10,906 bases of DNA from NCBI GenBank assembly GCA_022710245.1, contig JAKLHH010000141.1, forward strand, positions 1-10,906, written 5' to 3'. Below the pieces are notes generated by a model. It worked only from the letters and a program-made list of their open reading frames with translations, was not told the origin of the DNA and made no database searches. Below, piece by piece: positions 1 through 6,773 of the stretch. Position 1 is the first letter of the stretch. Every line of letters starts with the position of its first letter. The position numbers and the translations under genes are program-made. Origin of the DNA: Myxococcota bacterium (GTDB lineage Bacteria > Myxococcota > Polyangia > GCA-2747355 > JAKLHH01).

Positions 1-1
1 G

Positions 2-601
2 GCCATGCTCGGCCTGGAGCCGCCGCAGCCCACCGAGCAGTTCCTCGGCCTGGTCGACGGCCTCGAGATCGACTTCACCTCGCACGAGGCGAGCAAGGCG
101 CTGGCGCGCATCCTGCGCGGCGACGGGAATGTCCTCGAGCGCATCTTCTCGCCGTACCTGATCGCGCCGCTCGCGGCGGACGAGCGGCTCCTCGAGCTGC
201 GCCGGATCGCGCTCGCCAACCTGAGCCGGCGCTGCTACGGCCACTACGGCGGCTTCTTCCGTGGGCTGGTGCGCACCTACCACGAGGAGGGGCAGCAGCG
301 GATCAAGCCCCTCCTCTACATGTTCCGCGTGGCGCTGAGCGGGGTGCACCTGCTCAGGGAGGGGCGCGTCCTCGCCGACCTCGAGCTCCTCCTCGAGCGC
401 TACCCGTTCCCGGCGGTCCGCGAGCTCTTCGCGCTGAAGCAGCGCGCGGAGCAGGCGACGGTCGAGGACGACCGCCCCTACCTGGAGCTGGTGCCGCGGC
501 TCGAGGCGCTCCTCGCCGAGGCGCACGAGCGCTCGCCGCTGCCCGCGGAGGCCCCGGCCCCTGCGCTCCTCGACGCCTGGCTCAAGCGCTGGCGGCGCTG
601 A
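2..601 (+). CDS. RlaP/COG3541-type nucleotidyltransferase, C-terminal part (5' end outside window)
   Basis: This is the C-terminal ~200 residues of what looks like a DNA polymerase beta superfamily nucleotidyltransferase of the COG3541/RlaP (PF10127) kind. Recognition rests on the characteristic C-terminal pattern: an 'ALARILRGDGNVLERIFSP' stretch resembling the family's 'kGNpnvlElLf' block, then an arginine-rich helix, a 'YGHYGGFF' segment, and a 'KPLLYMFRVALSG' helix followed by 'LLREGRVL'. The reading frame is open to the left edge with no stop, and the catalytic GS...D-x-D part is absent, so the gene almost certainly begins upstream and the first visible ATG (base 5) is internal. The family transfers nucleotides and has been linked to RNA repair; the substrate here is unknown. 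It ends 8 bases before the next gene and probably shares its transcript. Confidence 0.6.
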   Translation, partial: AMLGLEPPQPTEQFLGLVDGLEIDFTSHEASKALARILRGDGNVLERIFSPYLIAPLAADERLLELRRIALANLSRRCYGHYGGFFRGLVRTYHEEGQQRIKPLLYMFRVALSGVHLLREGRVLADLELLLERYPFPAVRELFALKQRAEQATVEDDRPYLELVPRLEALLAEAHERSPLPAEAPAPALLDAWLKRWRR

Positions 602-609
602 GGCGGGTC

Positions 610-1332
610 ATGCTGCGCGGCACGCGTCCCTTCACTGTCCTGCTCGCGCTCGCGGCGCTCGCCGCCGCGGTGGCGGGCTGCAGGCCGCCGGTCCCGCCTG
701 CTGCTCCCTCGCCCGCGCCGTCCGCGCCCGTGGCCTGCCGGCGAGGTTGCGTCACCACCTTCGGCGCTGTCCTCGGGGAGAGCGAGGGCGTCGAGGCGCG
801 ATCGAACTGCCACTCGCGCTGCGTGGACCCCACGCCCGCCACGGTGGCGGCCGGCGCTCGGGAGGAGACCTACACGGGCCTCCGCTGGCAGTGCGTCGAG
901 TACGCGCGGCGCTGGTGGGCGCTACGGCGCGGGATCGTCTTCGCCTCCGTCGACACGGCAGACGCGATGTGGTCGGAGATCCGGCGGGCGACCCACGTGC
1001 GCGGCGGGGCACCGGTGGTCGTGCAGCCGCTGCCCGACGGAGGCGCCGCCGCCCCGGAGGTCGGCGACCTGCTGATCTACCGGGCCAGCCGCGAAGATTC
1101 TCGGCTGCGCTTCGGGCACGTGGCGGTGGTCGTCGGCGTGCGTCCGGCAGCGCGCGGGGCAGAGGGGAGCCTGGAGCTGGCCGAGCAGAACTTCACCAAC
1201 GCGCGCTGGAGCGAGCCCGCGCATCATGCCCGGCGCGTGCGCCTCGTCGGCCGCGCGGGCGGCTGGTCCGTCGTCGACGATGCGGTCACCACCGGCTCGC
1301 CGATCCGCGGCTGGCTCCGCGCCGGGCGATGA
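610..1332 (+). CDS. CHAP-domain (Gsp amidase-like) lipoprotein
   Basis: A 240-residue predicted lipoprotein. A hydrophobic signal sequence ends in the lipobox VAGC (Cys24) and is followed by a Pro/Ala-rich linker (residues 25-41). Residues ~50-236 form a CHAP amidohydrolase domain very like the amidase half of E. coli glutathionylspermidine synthetase/amidase. The nucleophile block is WQCVEYARRWW (Cys95), the histidine block is FGHVAVVVGV (His170), the acidic residue is in AEQN (Glu192), and the family's closing IRGWL block is at 232-236. The expected activity is cleavage of an amide bond, either in peptidoglycan peptides or in a spermidine-type amide. The surface location favours a cell-wall substrate, but the sequence similarity favours Gsp, so the substrate is open. 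Two CX3C pairs (Cys43/47 and Cys67/71) precede the catalytic block. A GAGGCGGG-like ribosome site lies just before the ATG. The stop overlaps the next start by 4 bases. Confidence 0.82.
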   Translation: MLRGTRPFTVLLALAALAAAVAGCRPPVPPAAPSPAPSAPVACRRGCVTTFGAVLGESEGVEARSNCHSRCVDPTPATVAAGAREETYTGLRWQCVEYARRWWALRRGIVFASVDTADAMWSEIRRATHVRGGAPVVVQPLPDGGAAAPEVGDLLIYRASREDSRLRFGHVAVVVGVRPAARGAEGSLELAEQNFTNARWSEPAHHARRVRLVGRAGGWSVVDDAVTTGSPIRGWLRAGR

Positions 1333-2366
1333 CCGTGCTTCGGGCTCGCGCGCTGTTGCTGCTGCCGCTCCTCGGGCTCGCCTGTGAGCGCGGCTGCGGT
1401 CACCACGCGCCGACGACCGCGGCCGAGGTGGCGGGCGAGCTCCGCGCGCGCCTGGCCTCGCTTCGCAGCTACGAGGTGGTGCTGGAGAGCCGCATCGACT
1501 CGCCGACGCTCCTCGCCGCCGGCGGCGCGCCTGACCCGCAGGTCGCGGCTCGGGGTGAGACGCAGCTCGTCGTCGCGCTCCCCGACCGCATGCGCCTGCA
1601 GTCGCGGACCGCGGGCACGCCGGGCGTGGAGGTGACCAGCGTCTTCGACGGCGAGACGATGTGGTGCCGGATGGTGGTGGGCGGCCTCGAGGGCGAGGAG
1701 GGCTTCGACCAGACGGTCCGCCTCGACCAGCGGCAGCTGGGGCGAGCGGGCGCGCCGTTCGACGTGGGCTTCAGCCTGCGCGGCCACGGCCTCGAGGACG
1801 GTCAGGACTTGGTGGGCACGGTGCGCAAGCTCCTCGACACCTACGCGCTCGCGCCGGGGCTCGAGGCCGCGGCGGTGGGGGGCGAGCCGTGCTTCCGGCT
1901 GCGCGGCCAGCGTCCGCCCGAGGCGCAGCTCGCGCGCATGCTGGCCGAGCCGCAGACGGCCGCCGGCCTGGCGCTCGCGCTCGGAGGCGGGGCGCAGAGC
2001 GAGGAGCAGCTCGCGACCACGCTCGCGGACCTCCTCTGCGCCACGCGCTCGCTGGAGCTCTTCGTCTCGCAGCGCGATCTCCTGCCACGGCGCTGGGTGG
2101 TCGGCGGCGGGACGCGCGGGGGCACCGAGGTCACCGTGACCCGCCTCGCGGCGGAGGCGAAGCTGAGCCCGATCCTCTTTCGCATCTCGCCCGAGGCGCT
2201 CGGCAAGGCGCGGGACCTGACGAAGGAGCTGCTCGAGGTCCGGGGGAAGCTGAAGCGCGGTGGCCTGCCGCGCGCCGTCGCGGATCGTCTGACCGCGCGG
2301 GTGCGCGAGGGGCTCAAGCGGTGCGGGCAGGCGCAGCCTGCGAGTGGACCGGCCTCACGCCCCTGA
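1329..2366 (+). CDS. LolA-like fold probable lipoprotein, function unknown
   Basis: A 345-residue exported protein. The start at the ATG within the ATGA overlap with the CHAP gene is chosen because it gives an N-terminal hydrophobic segment with a cysteine at residue 19 (GLAC, an imperfect lipobox). An open extension further upstream only reads Arg-rich antisense-like sequence inside the previous gene. After the signal, the pattern 'LASLRSYEVVLESR', then 'LVVALPDRMRLQSR' and 'VTSVFDGETMWCRM' matches the beta-strand order of LolA/LolB-like outer-membrane lipoprotein-sorting proteins (short helix, strands, 'P.r.R', 'dG...w'). This is a fold-level guess. The protein is longer than LolA (~200 residues), and the C-terminal third is helical and charged, ending in a Pro/Ser-rich tail. 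The 4-base overlap suggests translational coupling with the CHAP lipoprotein and so a joint envelope role. Confidence 0.62.
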   Translation: MTVLRARALLLLPLLGLACERGCGHHAPTTAAEVAGELRARLASLRSYEVVLESRIDSPTLLAAGGAPDPQVAARGETQLVVALPDRMRLQSRTAGTPGVEVTSVFDGETMWCRMVVGGLEGEEGFDQTVRLDQRQLGRAGAPFDVGFSLRGHGLEDGQDLVGTVRKLLDTYALAPGLEAAAVGGEPCFRLRGQRPPEAQLARMLAEPQTAAGLALALGGGAQSEEQLATTLADLLCATRSLELFVSQRDLLPRRWVVGGGTRGGTEVTVTRLAAEAKLSPILFRISPEALGKARDLTKELLEVRGKLKRGGLPRAVADRLTARVREGLKRCGQAQPASGPASRP

Positions 2367-2442
2367 GCCTGCGCACGAGAGCGACGCATGATGGGTTCGA
2401 CCGGCGAGGTTCGTCACCGCTCGCACGCGCAGGTGCAGGTAG

Positions 2443-3573
2443 CTACGGGCAGTCCCGCCAGTAGATCATCTTATCGGCGGCGATGACGAGCGTCTTCGCG
2501 CTCATACCCCAGATGCCCCAGGCCGGCCTCGGCAGGCTCGTCCTCTCGAGCTTCTGCCCGTCCCAGCCCAGCACGATGCCGGTGAATCCGCCCTTTCCGC
2601 AGGGGTCGTGCCCGACGAACCACGCGTCCTTCGGGCCGCCGGTCCAGACCGCCAGGAGGTTCTCCGGGACGTCCGCGACGAGCACCCAGGTGTTGCCATC
2701 GTAGCGCAGGATGGTCCCCATCGACGGAGCGCCGCACGCGTGAGCACCGCCGACGGCGAAGACATTGTCCGGGCCGCTGCCATGGAGCGCCTCGAGGTCA
2801 GGCCAGATCCCGATGTCCCGTGACAGCCACGTGCTGCCGATGAGCTCGAGGACCCTCTGCGACTGCTGGAGAGGCGTCTTCGAGGCGGCCAGCGCGAGCA
2901 CATGGTCCTCACCCCATCCCCAGAGCGACCGGATCTCGGAGTCGCTCGGGGCCTGGACCACCTCCTTCCAGGCGCCGCCGACCTCGGTGAGGACGCCGCC
3001 CCAGTGGGCGATGTACGTCTTGCCGCCCGGCGAGCGCCAGATGTCGCGCAGGATCCCGTCGCCGATCTTGGCGATCGTCGAGGACTGGTCGCTCCAGGTG
3101 CCGTTCAGCCTCGTGACGAGCGCGGGGGCGAACTCCACCAGATAGGGCGACAGCTGCGTGTGAGTCGCGCCGACCGCGAGCGGCGTCCCCTCGCCCCAGA
3201 TCGACGAGAGCGTGAGCTTGTCCTGCAGACCGCCGTACTCGACAGTCCAGTGAGCGCGGTCGTCGCTCGTCCAGATGGCGCCGGTCCAGGCGCCGGCCGC
3301 GTAGAAGGTGCCGGCGGCCGTGGCGTGGACGTCGGCGATGAGCTCCGCGGGCGGCTGGCCCGCCATCTCCCTCCAGGTGCAGGTCAGCGGGCGTGCGGAG
3401 TCCGCGGGGAGCGCTCGATCGACGGAGGGAGGCGCGTCGACGAGCGCGCGCGGGGCGTCGGGCTGCGCGCCGTCGGAGGTGAAGGCAACGGGCCGCCGAT
3501 CAGAGCACGCCGCTGCCAGCGTCGCCGCGACGGCGACACCGAGGGTGAAGCGCCTGGTCACTACGGGTGGCAT
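2443..3573 (-). CDS. Seven-repeat beta-propeller lipoprotein
   Basis: A 376-residue predicted lipoprotein. A twin-Arg-containing n-region (TRRF) and hydrophobic stretch end at Cys23 (LAAAC), followed by an Asp/Pro/Ala-rich linker to about residue 62. From residue ~81 to the end I count seven copies of a Trp/Gly motif of the form 'x-IW-G-x-G-...-hhAVG', starting near residues 81, 123, 176, 215, 261, 307 and 352, spaced 39-53 residues. This is the spacing expected of a seven-bladed propeller. Four cysteines (65, 280, 325, 375) could form disulfides, and 65 with 375 might close the ring. Propellers of this kind bind proteins or sugars, and no catalytic residues are visible. The gene converges on the LolA-like gene (76 bases between stops) and lies 134 bases downstream of another minus-strand gene. 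No strong ribosome site or promoter is visible before the ATG. Confidence 0.72.
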   Translation of the reverse strand: MPPVVTRRFTLGVAVAATLAAACSDRRPVAFTSDGAQPDAPRALVDAPPSVDRALPADSARPLTCTWREMAGQPPAELIADVHATAAGTFYAAGAWTGAIWTSDDRAHWTVEYGGLQDKLTLSSIWGEGTPLAVGATHTQLSPYLVEFAPALVTRLNGTWSDQSSTIAKIGDGILRDIWRSPGGKTYIAHWGGVLTEVGGAWKEVVQAPSDSEIRSLWGWGEDHVLALAASKTPLQQSQRVLELIGSTWLSRDIGIWPDLEALHGSGPDNVFAVGGAHACGAPSMGTILRYDGNTWVLVADVPENLLAVWTGGPKDAWFVGHDPCGKGGFTGIVLGWDGQKLERTSLPRPAWGIWGMSAKTLVIAADKMIYWRDCP

Positions 3574-3707
3574 GCTGTCGGCTCGCTCTGACGCTGGCTA
3601 CCCCAAGGCAACATTGACATTAAGCCCGGAGAGCCAGCCTGAGAAGCCCTCTGGAACCAGCACCCGGCAGGCGCATCATGAAGGCAGGTGGTCGAGGCTG
3701 TAGCTCG

Positions 3708-4235
3708 TCAGCGGATCCAGTCTCGGCTCATCCGGGCGCGGTGGCGCCGGATGATGGCCGCCAGCTGCAGGAGCCGCTGGCGAGTCACGACGATGAGCAG
3801 GCGCCCCGGGTCAGCCCTCCCCTTGAAGGAGAAGACCCGCGTCTCGACCTGCGCCGCCGTCAGCTCCCGCAATAGCTGCTGGGCCGCTCCGGCCGGGACG
3901 CTCCAGAAGACCGTGGCCTCCGCGGCGGAGCCGAGCGAGACCAGCATCTGCAGCCAGTCTCCAGGCAGCTCGACCACCGGGCCATGCCCGCCGACGAGCA
4001 GCGTGCGCTGGCGATTTTCGTCGAGCAGGGCCCATCGGCGGACCGGCAGGTCGTAGACGAAGGGGCCGCCGGGGACCGCGGCGCGCGCGCGGGCCCGGTC
4101 CACGTCGAACGCCGGATGGCGCACGGTGTTCGTCACGCTCACGGTGTACGACGCCCGCGCCCACGCGTCGAGGCTCGCTGGCGCCACGACCTGGAGCTGG
4201 ACCTTCACTCGCTGCAGCGGCGCCGTGAAGAGCAC
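3708..4235 (-). CDS. Small exported protein, unknown family; body of a frameshifted gene
   Basis: An ORF of 175 residues with a GTG as its first possible start. I do not recognise the family. The sequence has a beta-rich opening ('VKVQLQVVAPASLD', 'ASYTVSVTNTVRH'), a central 'GGPFVYDLPVRRW' and 'LLVGGHGPVVELPGDWLQML', and a basic C-terminal helix (residues ~152-168). The GTG start gives no signal peptide and has no ribosome site. Just upstream, a different frame carries an ATG at 4278 with a strong Shine-Dalgarno site and a fine signal peptide (see the separate entry), so the true gene is most likely 4278 to 3708 interrupted by a one-base shift. As it stands it is either a broken gene, a base error in the assembly, or a case of frameshifted translation. 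The next minus-strand gene, the propeller lipoprotein, starts 134 bases downstream. Confidence 0.5.
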   Translation of the reverse strand: MLFTAPLQRVKVQLQVVAPASLDAWARASYTVSVTNTVRHPAFDVDRARARAAVPGGPFVYDLPVRRWALLDENRQRTLLVGGHGPVVELPGDWLQMLVSLGSAAEATVFWSVPAGAAQQLLRELTAAQVETRVFSFKGRADPGRLLIVVTRQRLLQLAAIIRRHRARMSRDWIR

Positions 4236-4278
4236 CGAGGAGCAGGAGCGCGCCGGTCGCCAGCGCTGCGTACCTCAT
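4207..4278 (-). pseudogene. Signal-peptide start of the frameshifted gene
   Basis: Read from the ATG at 4278, the first 24 residues form a textbook signal peptide: Met-Arg-Tyr, a hydrophobic core 'ALATGALLLLGALHG', and an 'AAAAS' cleavage region. A GGAGG Shine-Dalgarno sequence (4285-4289 on the complement) lies 6 bases before the ATG. After about residue 24 this frame turns into Arg/Gly/Pro-rich sequence typical of a wrong frame, while the adjacent frame (offset by +1 nucleotide) turns protein-like at 'VKVQLQVV'. The join is most probably between bases 4200 and 4215. This segment and the 3708-4235 ORF are best viewed as one gene. Confidence 0.55.
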
Positions 4279-4369
4279 GAGGCGCCTCCGCTTCTCTCGC
4301 GATTCTACCTGGAGTCCGAGGCGGACCCCATCTCACAGAGCGCGATCGCGCTCCCGATCTCCCCCGCCA

Positions 4370-4399
4370 TTGACCTCCCTCGCCGCTCCCGGTCACTAT
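4370..4399 (+). promoter_or_regulatory. Candidate sigma-70 promoter for the secreted-protein gene
   Basis: TTGACC at 4370-4375 (5 of 6 to the -35 consensus) and CACTAT at 4394-4399 (3 of 6, keeping A2, A5 and T6 of the -10) are 18 bases apart. They lie in the 154-base gap between two divergent genes. A transcript from here would start near 4406, giving a leader of about 26 bases before the ATG at 4433. Confidence 0.4.
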
Positions 4400-4432
4400 C
4401 CTGGAGCGCAACTGCGACTCGATGGTGAAGCG

Positions 4433-5158
4433 ATGAGGCTGATGCTCTGGGCGACCTCGCTCTTGTTGCTCGGCCTGGCGGGCCCCGCGGCAGGAGCTCC
4501 GAGCGGCGGGAAACCAGGAGCCGCGGCGAAGGAGAACCGCTGGCCGAGAGACCCGCGGCTCCTCCTCGAGCGGCTGAACCGCTGGGACAAGGACGAGCTC
4601 GACGTCGTCGAGACGCCGGCCGCACATCGAGGGCGCGTGGCCTCCGGCGAGACGGGCGGCTGGGTCTCATCGCACAAGGCCGAGCTGCACGCGCTGGGGT
4701 ACGCCGTGAAGTGGGAGCGGGCGAAGCGGCGGTACGTGCTGGCGGCGGGGGCGGCGGAGGACTGGGTCGAGAAGGACCGGACGGCCTACCTCGGCCGCTA
4801 CGAGAGCGTGTTCGAGGACAGCAGCGCCGAGGACCGCGCCGCCGGGCGGGGCGGGAGTGGCGTCAAGGTGAGGGCCTGGATCGAGCTCGGCCAGGCGGGC
4901 GGCCACCTCACCGCGCGCTACGGCGTCGGCCCCGCGAAGGCCGGAGCGAGCAGGGACACCACCGCCACGCTCTCCGACGTCCGCCTCGAGTCGAACCAGA
5001 TCGCGACCAGCCCCATCAATGTCAAGACCGCCTGGCCCTACTACCTGCCAGCGCTCTTCGAGGGTCGCTTCGTCAAGCCGCAGAGCCTGGTGTTCAGCGG
5101 TCGTCTCTACCGGCGCGTCGCCGGACCTCCGGCGCGGCCGCGGTCGGCCCGGCCCTGA
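4433..5158 (+). CDS. Secreted protein of unknown family
   Basis: A 241-residue protein with a clear signal peptide: MRLMLW, a Leu-rich core, and a likely cleavage site after AAG (residues 19-21). I do not recognise the family. Residues 24-60 are charged and look helical ('PRLLLERLNRWDKDELDV'). Residues 72-103 contain 'TGGWVSSHKAELHALGY'. From about 117 to 229 there is a strand-rich domain ('YLGRYESVFED', 'KVRAWIELG', 'LTARYGVGP', 'TTATLSDVRLESNQI', 'FEGRFVKP'), which could be a small beta-barrel or lipocalin-like fold; that is inference. The ATG at 4433 is chosen because an upstream in-frame extension lacks a signal peptide. A four-codon mini-ORF (4422-4436, Met-Val-Lys-Arg-stop) ends on this start codon in an ATGA overlap. 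It converges on the thioesterase gene with 30 bases between stops. Confidence 0.65.
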   Translation: MRLMLWATSLLLLGLAGPAAGAPSGGKPGAAAKENRWPRDPRLLLERLNRWDKDELDVVETPAAHRGRVASGETGGWVSSHKAELHALGYAVKWERAKRRYVLAAGAAEDWVEKDRTAYLGRYESVFEDSSAEDRAAGRGGSGVKVRAWIELGQAGGHLTARYGVGPAKAGASRDTTATLSDVRLESNQIATSPINVKTAWPYYLPALFEGRFVKPQSLVFSGRLYRRVAGPPARPRSARP

Positions 5159-5162
5159 GTTG

Positions 5163-5179
5163 CTCACGCAGTGGGTGAG
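5163..5179. terminator. Small hairpin between convergent genes, possible terminator
   Basis: CTCAC (5163-5167) and GTGAG (5175-5179) form a perfect 5-bp stem with a 7-base loop, centred in the 30-base gap between the stop at 5158 and the opposing stop at 5189. There is no T-tract on either side, so termination by this hairpin alone would be weak; the call rests mostly on position. Confidence 0.2.
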
Positions 5180-5188
5180 GAGCGGCGG

Positions 5189-5941
5189 TCAGTCCACGAG
5201 CAGCCGCGCGCGGCAGAGCGTCTCGTCCTCGCGCCGCACCTCACAGGCGAGGTCGCCGTCGGCGAGCGGCCAGCAGCTCACCTCGAGCGAGTCACCGAGG
5301 CGCGCCTCGCGGCGGTAGGCGACGGAGAGCGCGTGCACCCGACCCGCGGCCCTCGCGCTCGCCTGGCCCAGCTGCCCCGCGGTCGCCGCCACCCGGCGCA
5401 GGTCGTCGCACCAGGCGACGTAGCAGGCGTGGTTCACGTGGCGCAGGCTGTCGAGCTCGCTCGGCCGCACGACGAGCTGCTGCCGGGCAGCGCCGGCGGG
5501 CGGCGCCTGCTCCTCGGGGGCGGGGACCACCACCGGCTCGCCGGCCGGGTCGAGGGCCGCCTCGGCGCGGAGCGCCTCGGGGAGCGGCCGCGGCTTGCCC
5601 GTGGCGTCCAGGTGGACGACCACCGCCGCGCCGCGCGCCACGAGCTCGCCGCCGGCGAGGCGTAGCTCGTGCTGGATCTCGACAGAGCTGCGGCCGGGCT
5701 TGCCGGGCCAGACGGCGCCCTCGAGCCGCGCGCCGATCCCGACCGGGCGCGCCGAGACGAGCCGCTGCGCCACCACGACGCCGTAGTTGCCGTCGGAGAA
5801 GAGCTGCCCGACCCCGGGCTGCTCCTGGATGGACTCCCAGCGCAGGTGCTCGAGGTAGCGGAAGAGCGTGGCCGGCGGCACCTGCCCGCTGGCGTCGACC
5901 TCGTAGCCGCGCACGGTGAAGGAACGCTCGAGTCGGGTCAT
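5189..5941 (-). CDS. Acyl-ACP thioesterase-type double-hotdog protein
   Basis: A 250-residue protein with the two-hotdog layout of bacterial acyl-ACP thioesterases (PF01643 type), which is also the usual length of that family. The first domain opens with 'VRGYEVDASGQVPPATLFRYLEH' (residues ~10-32), the family's 'Y.vD..G......l..yle..R' strand-helix signature. A linker rich in Pro/Glu/Ala spans ~130-152. The second domain begins with 'QLVVRPSELDSLRHVNHA' and contains the D-x3-HVN motif (Asp164, His168, Asn170) followed by YVAWCDD. The expected reaction is hydrolysis of acyl-ACP (or acyl-CoA) to free fatty acid in the cytoplasm. The start at 5941 is preferred over an open extension to 6148 because of a strong GGAGGGA ribosome site 4 bases upstream, and because the extension is unrelated to the family and would overlap the divergent gene. 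The substrate chain length cannot be inferred. Confidence 0.8.
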   Translation of the reverse strand: MTRLERSFTVRGYEVDASGQVPPATLFRYLEHLRWESIQEQPGVGQLFSDGNYGVVVAQRLVSARPVGIGARLEGAVWPGKPGRSSVEIQHELRLAGGELVARGAAVVVHLDATGKPRPLPEALRAEAALDPAGEPVVVPAPEEQAPPAGAARQQLVVRPSELDSLRHVNHACYVAWCDDLRRVAATAGQLGQASARAAGRVHALSVAYRREARLGDSLEVSCWPLADGDLACEVRREDETLCRARLLVD

Positions 5942-5945
5942 CGAC

Positions 5946-5957
5946 TCCCTCCGGAGG
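5946..5957 (-). promoter_or_regulatory. Strong Shine-Dalgarno site fixing the thioesterase start
   Basis: On the complement, GGAGGGA (5946-5952) lies 4 bases before the ATG at 5941. It is part of a 10-base perfect palindrome, CCTCCGGAGG (5948-5957). The site decides the start codon against longer in-frame extensions. Confidence 0.55.
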
Positions 5958-6068
5958 AGCACGGAGGATGGGGCGTCGGGCCAGGTGGAGGCAAGCGCTT
6001 TGATGCCGCGGCTGCGCCGGACAGGACGCCATTGGCACCTCGCGGTGGTTGTGTCAGAGAATGTGCAG

Positions 6069-6773
6069 ATGGAAGCGCCCCCGACCCGACCCGAAGCAGC
6101 GGCCCGAGGCCAGGTGCTCGTCGTCGAGCCCGCCGTCCGGTTCGCCAACCTCGACTGCCTGAACCAGCTCGCGCTCGCCTCGCCGCTGCCGGTCAGCTAC
6201 CACCTGCCGGCGCTCTACGGCTTCGCCTCCCTGGAGGCCGTGGACCTCGAGCGCGTCCGCGGGCTGATCCTCCTCGGGAGCGCCACCAGCCCGAACGACT
6301 CCCTCGCCTGGCAGGATCACCTGCGCCGGTGGCTCAAGGACTTCGTCCGGCGCGGCCTGCCGATCCTCGGCATCTGCTACGGACACCAGCTCCTCGCCCA
6401 GCTCTTCGGCGCCCGCATCGGCTTCGCCTTCCCCGGCAACGCGAAGGCGCACGGCTTTCGTCGTGTGCGCCTCGAGGGCGCGCCGGAGTGGGCGGGGGGC
6501 GACGGTGAGCTCGAGCTCTGCGTCAGCCACCGCGAGGCGGTGCTCGAGACGCCGCCCTCGCTCCGCGTCTTCGCGCGCAGCGACGCGGTGGCCGTCGAGG
6601 GGTTCGCGCACGCCGAGCTGCCGGTCTTCGGCCTTCAGGCGCACCCCGAGGCGACGCCCGTCTTCCTCGCCCAGCATGACCTCGCGGCCGAGGGCGCGGC
6701 CGGGCGCCTCGCCGGCGGGCGCCGGCTGGTGCGCGGATTCCTCGAGGCGGTGGCGACGTGGCCCGCCCGCTGA
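6069..6773 (+). CDS. Class I glutamine amidotransferase (GuaA-like GATase1 domain)
   Basis: A 234-residue stand-alone GATase1 protein. The nucleophile elbow is 'LPILGICYGHQLLAQLFG' (Cys103), and the catalytic His and Glu are in 'LQAHPEATP' (His192, Glu194), so the triad is complete. Upstream, 'RGLILLGSATSPND' fits the oxyanion-side strand and loop. The closest general group is COG0518, the GMP-synthase-like amidotransferases, which release ammonia from glutamine for a partner enzyme. No synthetase partner is in this operon, so the ammonia acceptor is unknown; some members of this fold have other hydrolytic roles. I chose ATG 6069, just before the conserved 'GQVLVVEPAVRF' strand; GTG 6051 is an alternative and neither has a strong ribosome site. 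It is first in a four-gene run and overlaps the next gene by 16 bases. Confidence 0.8.
   Translation: MEAPPTRPEAAARGQVLVVEPAVRFANLDCLNQLALASPLPVSYHLPALYGFASLEAVDLERVRGLILLGSATSPNDSLAWQDHLRRWLKDFVRRGLPILGICYGHQLLAQLFGARIGFAFPGNAKAHGFRRVRLEGAPEWAGGDGELELCVSHREAVLETPPSLRVFARSDAVAVEGFAHAELPVFGLQAHPEATPVFLAQHDLAAEGAAGRLAGGRRLVRGFLEAVATWPAR

Noticed and set aside
747..1328. Upstream extension of the LolA-like gene into the CHAP gene
   Set aside because: The extension is Arg/Gly-rich and lies in a wrong frame of a well-supported gene; the ATG at 1329 gives a signal sequence.
2368..2433. CCTGCGC/GCGCAGG inverted repeat between convergent genes, tested as a terminator
   Set aside because: The arms are 52 bases apart and short, with no T-tract; chance is likely at this GC content.
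3614..3642. Perfect TTGACA in the gap between the two minus-strand genes
   Set aside because: It is on the plus strand with no -10 element at 16-18 bases and no plus-strand gene behind it.
6041..6066. TGGCAC in the divergent gap, tested as a sigma-54 -24 element
   Set aside because: No TTGC -12 partner at the required spacing.
5942..6148. N-terminal extension of the thioesterase
   Set aside because: It has no family similarity and overlaps the divergent amidotransferase gene; a strong ribosome site favours the start at 5941.
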